In this document: positions 63,039-64,000 of the stretch, one piece after another | Layout of the letters: the number at the start of each line of letters is the position of its first letter | How positions within the stretch are numbered: the first letter of the stretch is position 1 | NCBI RefSeq assembly: GCF_022759505.1 | Contig: NZ_CP094289.1 | Location: 1,364,001 to 1,428,000 of the forward strand | DNA: 64,000 nt | Direction: 5' to 3' | DNA from: Georgenia sp. TF02-10 | Lineage (GTDB): Bacteria; Actinomycetota; Actinomycetes; Actinomycetales; Actinomycetaceae | Translations under genes and position numbers: made by a program | The notes under the pieces: generated by a model | What the model was told of the DNA's origin: nothing | Databases searched by the model: none | Seen by the model: the letters and a program-made list of their open reading frames with translations, nothing else

Positions 63039-64000
63039 ATGCTCACGATCCTCGGCGGCGGCGGCTTCCGCGTCCCGCTGGTGTACCAGGCCGTGGCCGC
63101 CGCCCGGGGCCGGGTCGACGTCGCCGAGGTGGTGCTGCTCGACGACGACGCCGACCGGCTGGCCACCATGGGGCACGTGCTGGCCCAGCTCGCCGCCGAG
63201 ACCGGCGGCGGGCCGCGGGTGCGGACCACCACCGACCTGGACGCGGCGCTGGCCGGCGCGGACGTGGTCTTCGCCGCCGTCCGGGTGGGCGGCACCGCCG
63301 GCCGGACCCGGGACGAGCGGGTGGCCCTGGCCGAGGGCCTGCTCGGGCAGGAGACCGTCGGCCCGGGCGGGCTGGCCTACGCGCTGCGCACCGTGCCGGT
63401 CGCCGAGCACCTGGCCCGCCGGATCGCCGCCCGCGCGCCGGGGGCGTGGACGATCAACTTCACCAACCCCGCCTCGGTCGTCACCGAGGCGATGGCGGCG
63501 CACCTGGGCGGGCGCGTGGTGGGGATCTGTGACACGCCCATCGCCCTGGTCCGCCGGGCGCTGCGCGCCGTCGGGCTGGACCCGGCCGCGTTCGACCGGG
63601 GGGAGGCGGAGGTGGACTACGCCGGCCTGAACCACCTCGGCTGGCTGCTCGCCCTGCGCGCCGGCGGCCGGGACGTGCTGCCCGGGCTGCTCGCCGACGA
63701 CGCCGCCCTGGCCACGCTGGAGGAGGCCCGCCTGATGGGCGGGGACTGGGTCCGGGCGCTGGGGGCGCTGCCGAACGAGTACCAGTACTACTACGACTTC
63801 ACCCGCGAGGCGGTGGCCGGGATCAGCGCCCAGCGGTCCACCCGGGGGGAGTTCCTCGCCGACCAGCAGGGCCGGTTCTACGCCGCCGCCCGGGCCGAGC
63901 CAGTCCGGGCGCTGCCGCTGTGGCGGTCCGCGCTGGCGGAGCGGGAGGCGACCTACATGGCCACCGAGCGGGCGACGTCGGGGGCGGGCGAGCGGGCCGC
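63039..64000 (+). CDS. GH4-family glycosidase (6-phospho-beta-glucosidase-like), partial
   Basis: The first 320 residues of an NAD- and metal-dependent GH4 glycosidase; the gene continues beyond the window. The nucleotide-binding start is MLTILGGGGFRVPLVYQAV. Other family features are INFTNPASVVTEA, GICDTPIALVRRAL (metal-binding Cys) and YAGLNHLGWLLALR (NHLGW). GH4 enzymes hydrolyse phosphorylated disaccharides through an oxidation-elimination route. ATG 63039 directly follows GTG 63036; either may start. No ribosome site; leaderless or near-leaderless start is possible. It is divergent from the PfkB kinase. Confidence 0.9.
   Translation, partial: MLTILGGGGFRVPLVYQAVAAARGRVDVAEVVLLDDDADRLATMGHVLAQLAAETGGGPRVRTTTDLDAALAGADVVFAAVRVGGTAGRTRDERVALAEGLLGQETVGPGGLAYALRTVPVAEHLARRIAARAPGAWTINFTNPASVVTEAMAAHLGGRVVGICDTPIALVRRALRAVGLDPAAFDRGEAEVDYAGLNHLGWLLALRAGGRDVLPGLLADDAALATLEEARLMGGDWVRALGALPNEYQYYYDFTREAVAGISAQRSTRGEFLADQQGRFYAAARAEPVRALPLWRSALAEREATYMATERATSGAGERA

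Overview
The window is very GC-rich (well above 70% by eye). It uses many GTG starts, overlapping stop/start codons and Ala/Gly/Pro-rich linkers. Gene content is that of an actinobacterium: MtrAB-LpqB, UdgX, an Rv3235-like protein, a mycothiol-type DsbA homologue, paired ClpP1/ClpP2 and a cysteine-free L32. Gene order resembles two conserved actinobacterial blocks, mtrA-mtrB-lpqB-comF-hpf-secA and pepN-dsbA-rpiB-nei-tig-clpP1-clpP2-clpX-valS. The best guess is a Micrococcales-type organism (Cellulomonas/Georgenia-like). That is an inference from style and synteny, not a database match.

Left block (1-25,203). A divergent membrane-protein pair precedes the envelope-stress system mtrA-mtrB-lpqB. 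An IS630-type insertion (about 6.2-7.5 kb) with decayed neighbours, including a NarL/LuxR regulator remnant, lies between lpqB and comF-hpf. Next come a DNA-repair group (DUF72, UdgX, an AlkX/YcaQ-like glycosylase) around a vapBC toxin-antitoxin pair, then secA with a repetitive tail. A lower-GC patch at about 17.8-19.3 kb holds a small lipoprotein and a frameshifted transposase relic. After it come an Rv3235-like protein, a LysM membrane protein, a BldC-like regulator, and a CpaB/CpaE-like pair without other Tad genes.

Middle block (25,204-43,000). The sbcCD operon, an orphan PTS EIIB with a HAD phosphatase, a relBE module with an apparently leaderless promoter, and a DUF222/HNH endonuclease with a repetitive N terminus are followed by an orphan zinc chaperone, AztD. 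A perfect Zur-box-like palindrome lies over the AztD promoter. Then come pepN, a Rv2466c-like oxidoreductase, an M13 peptidase and rpiB.

Right block (43,000-64,000). An alkyltransferase-like/Nei repair pair is followed by the cysK-cysE cysteine pair. In front of cysK lies a short three-cysteine leader ORF whose stop codon sits at the base of a strong hairpin, which looks like a cysteine-sensing attenuator. Further right are YigZ, rpmF, two divergent tRNA genes (Gly-UCC, Pro-UGG), tig, a copper-storage-like protein, clpP1-clpP2-clpX, a baeRF2-like protein, chorismate mutase, a long-chain acyl-CoA ligase, valS, and a PfkB kinase divergent from a GH4 glycosidase that runs off the window. A 30-bp promoter-like element is exactly duplicated between the last two.

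No CRISPR array, prophage or biosynthetic cluster is visible. The most interesting signals are regulatory: the cysK leader, the Zur box of an orphan aztD, leaderless or duplicated promoters, and coding repeats in SecA and the HNH protein.
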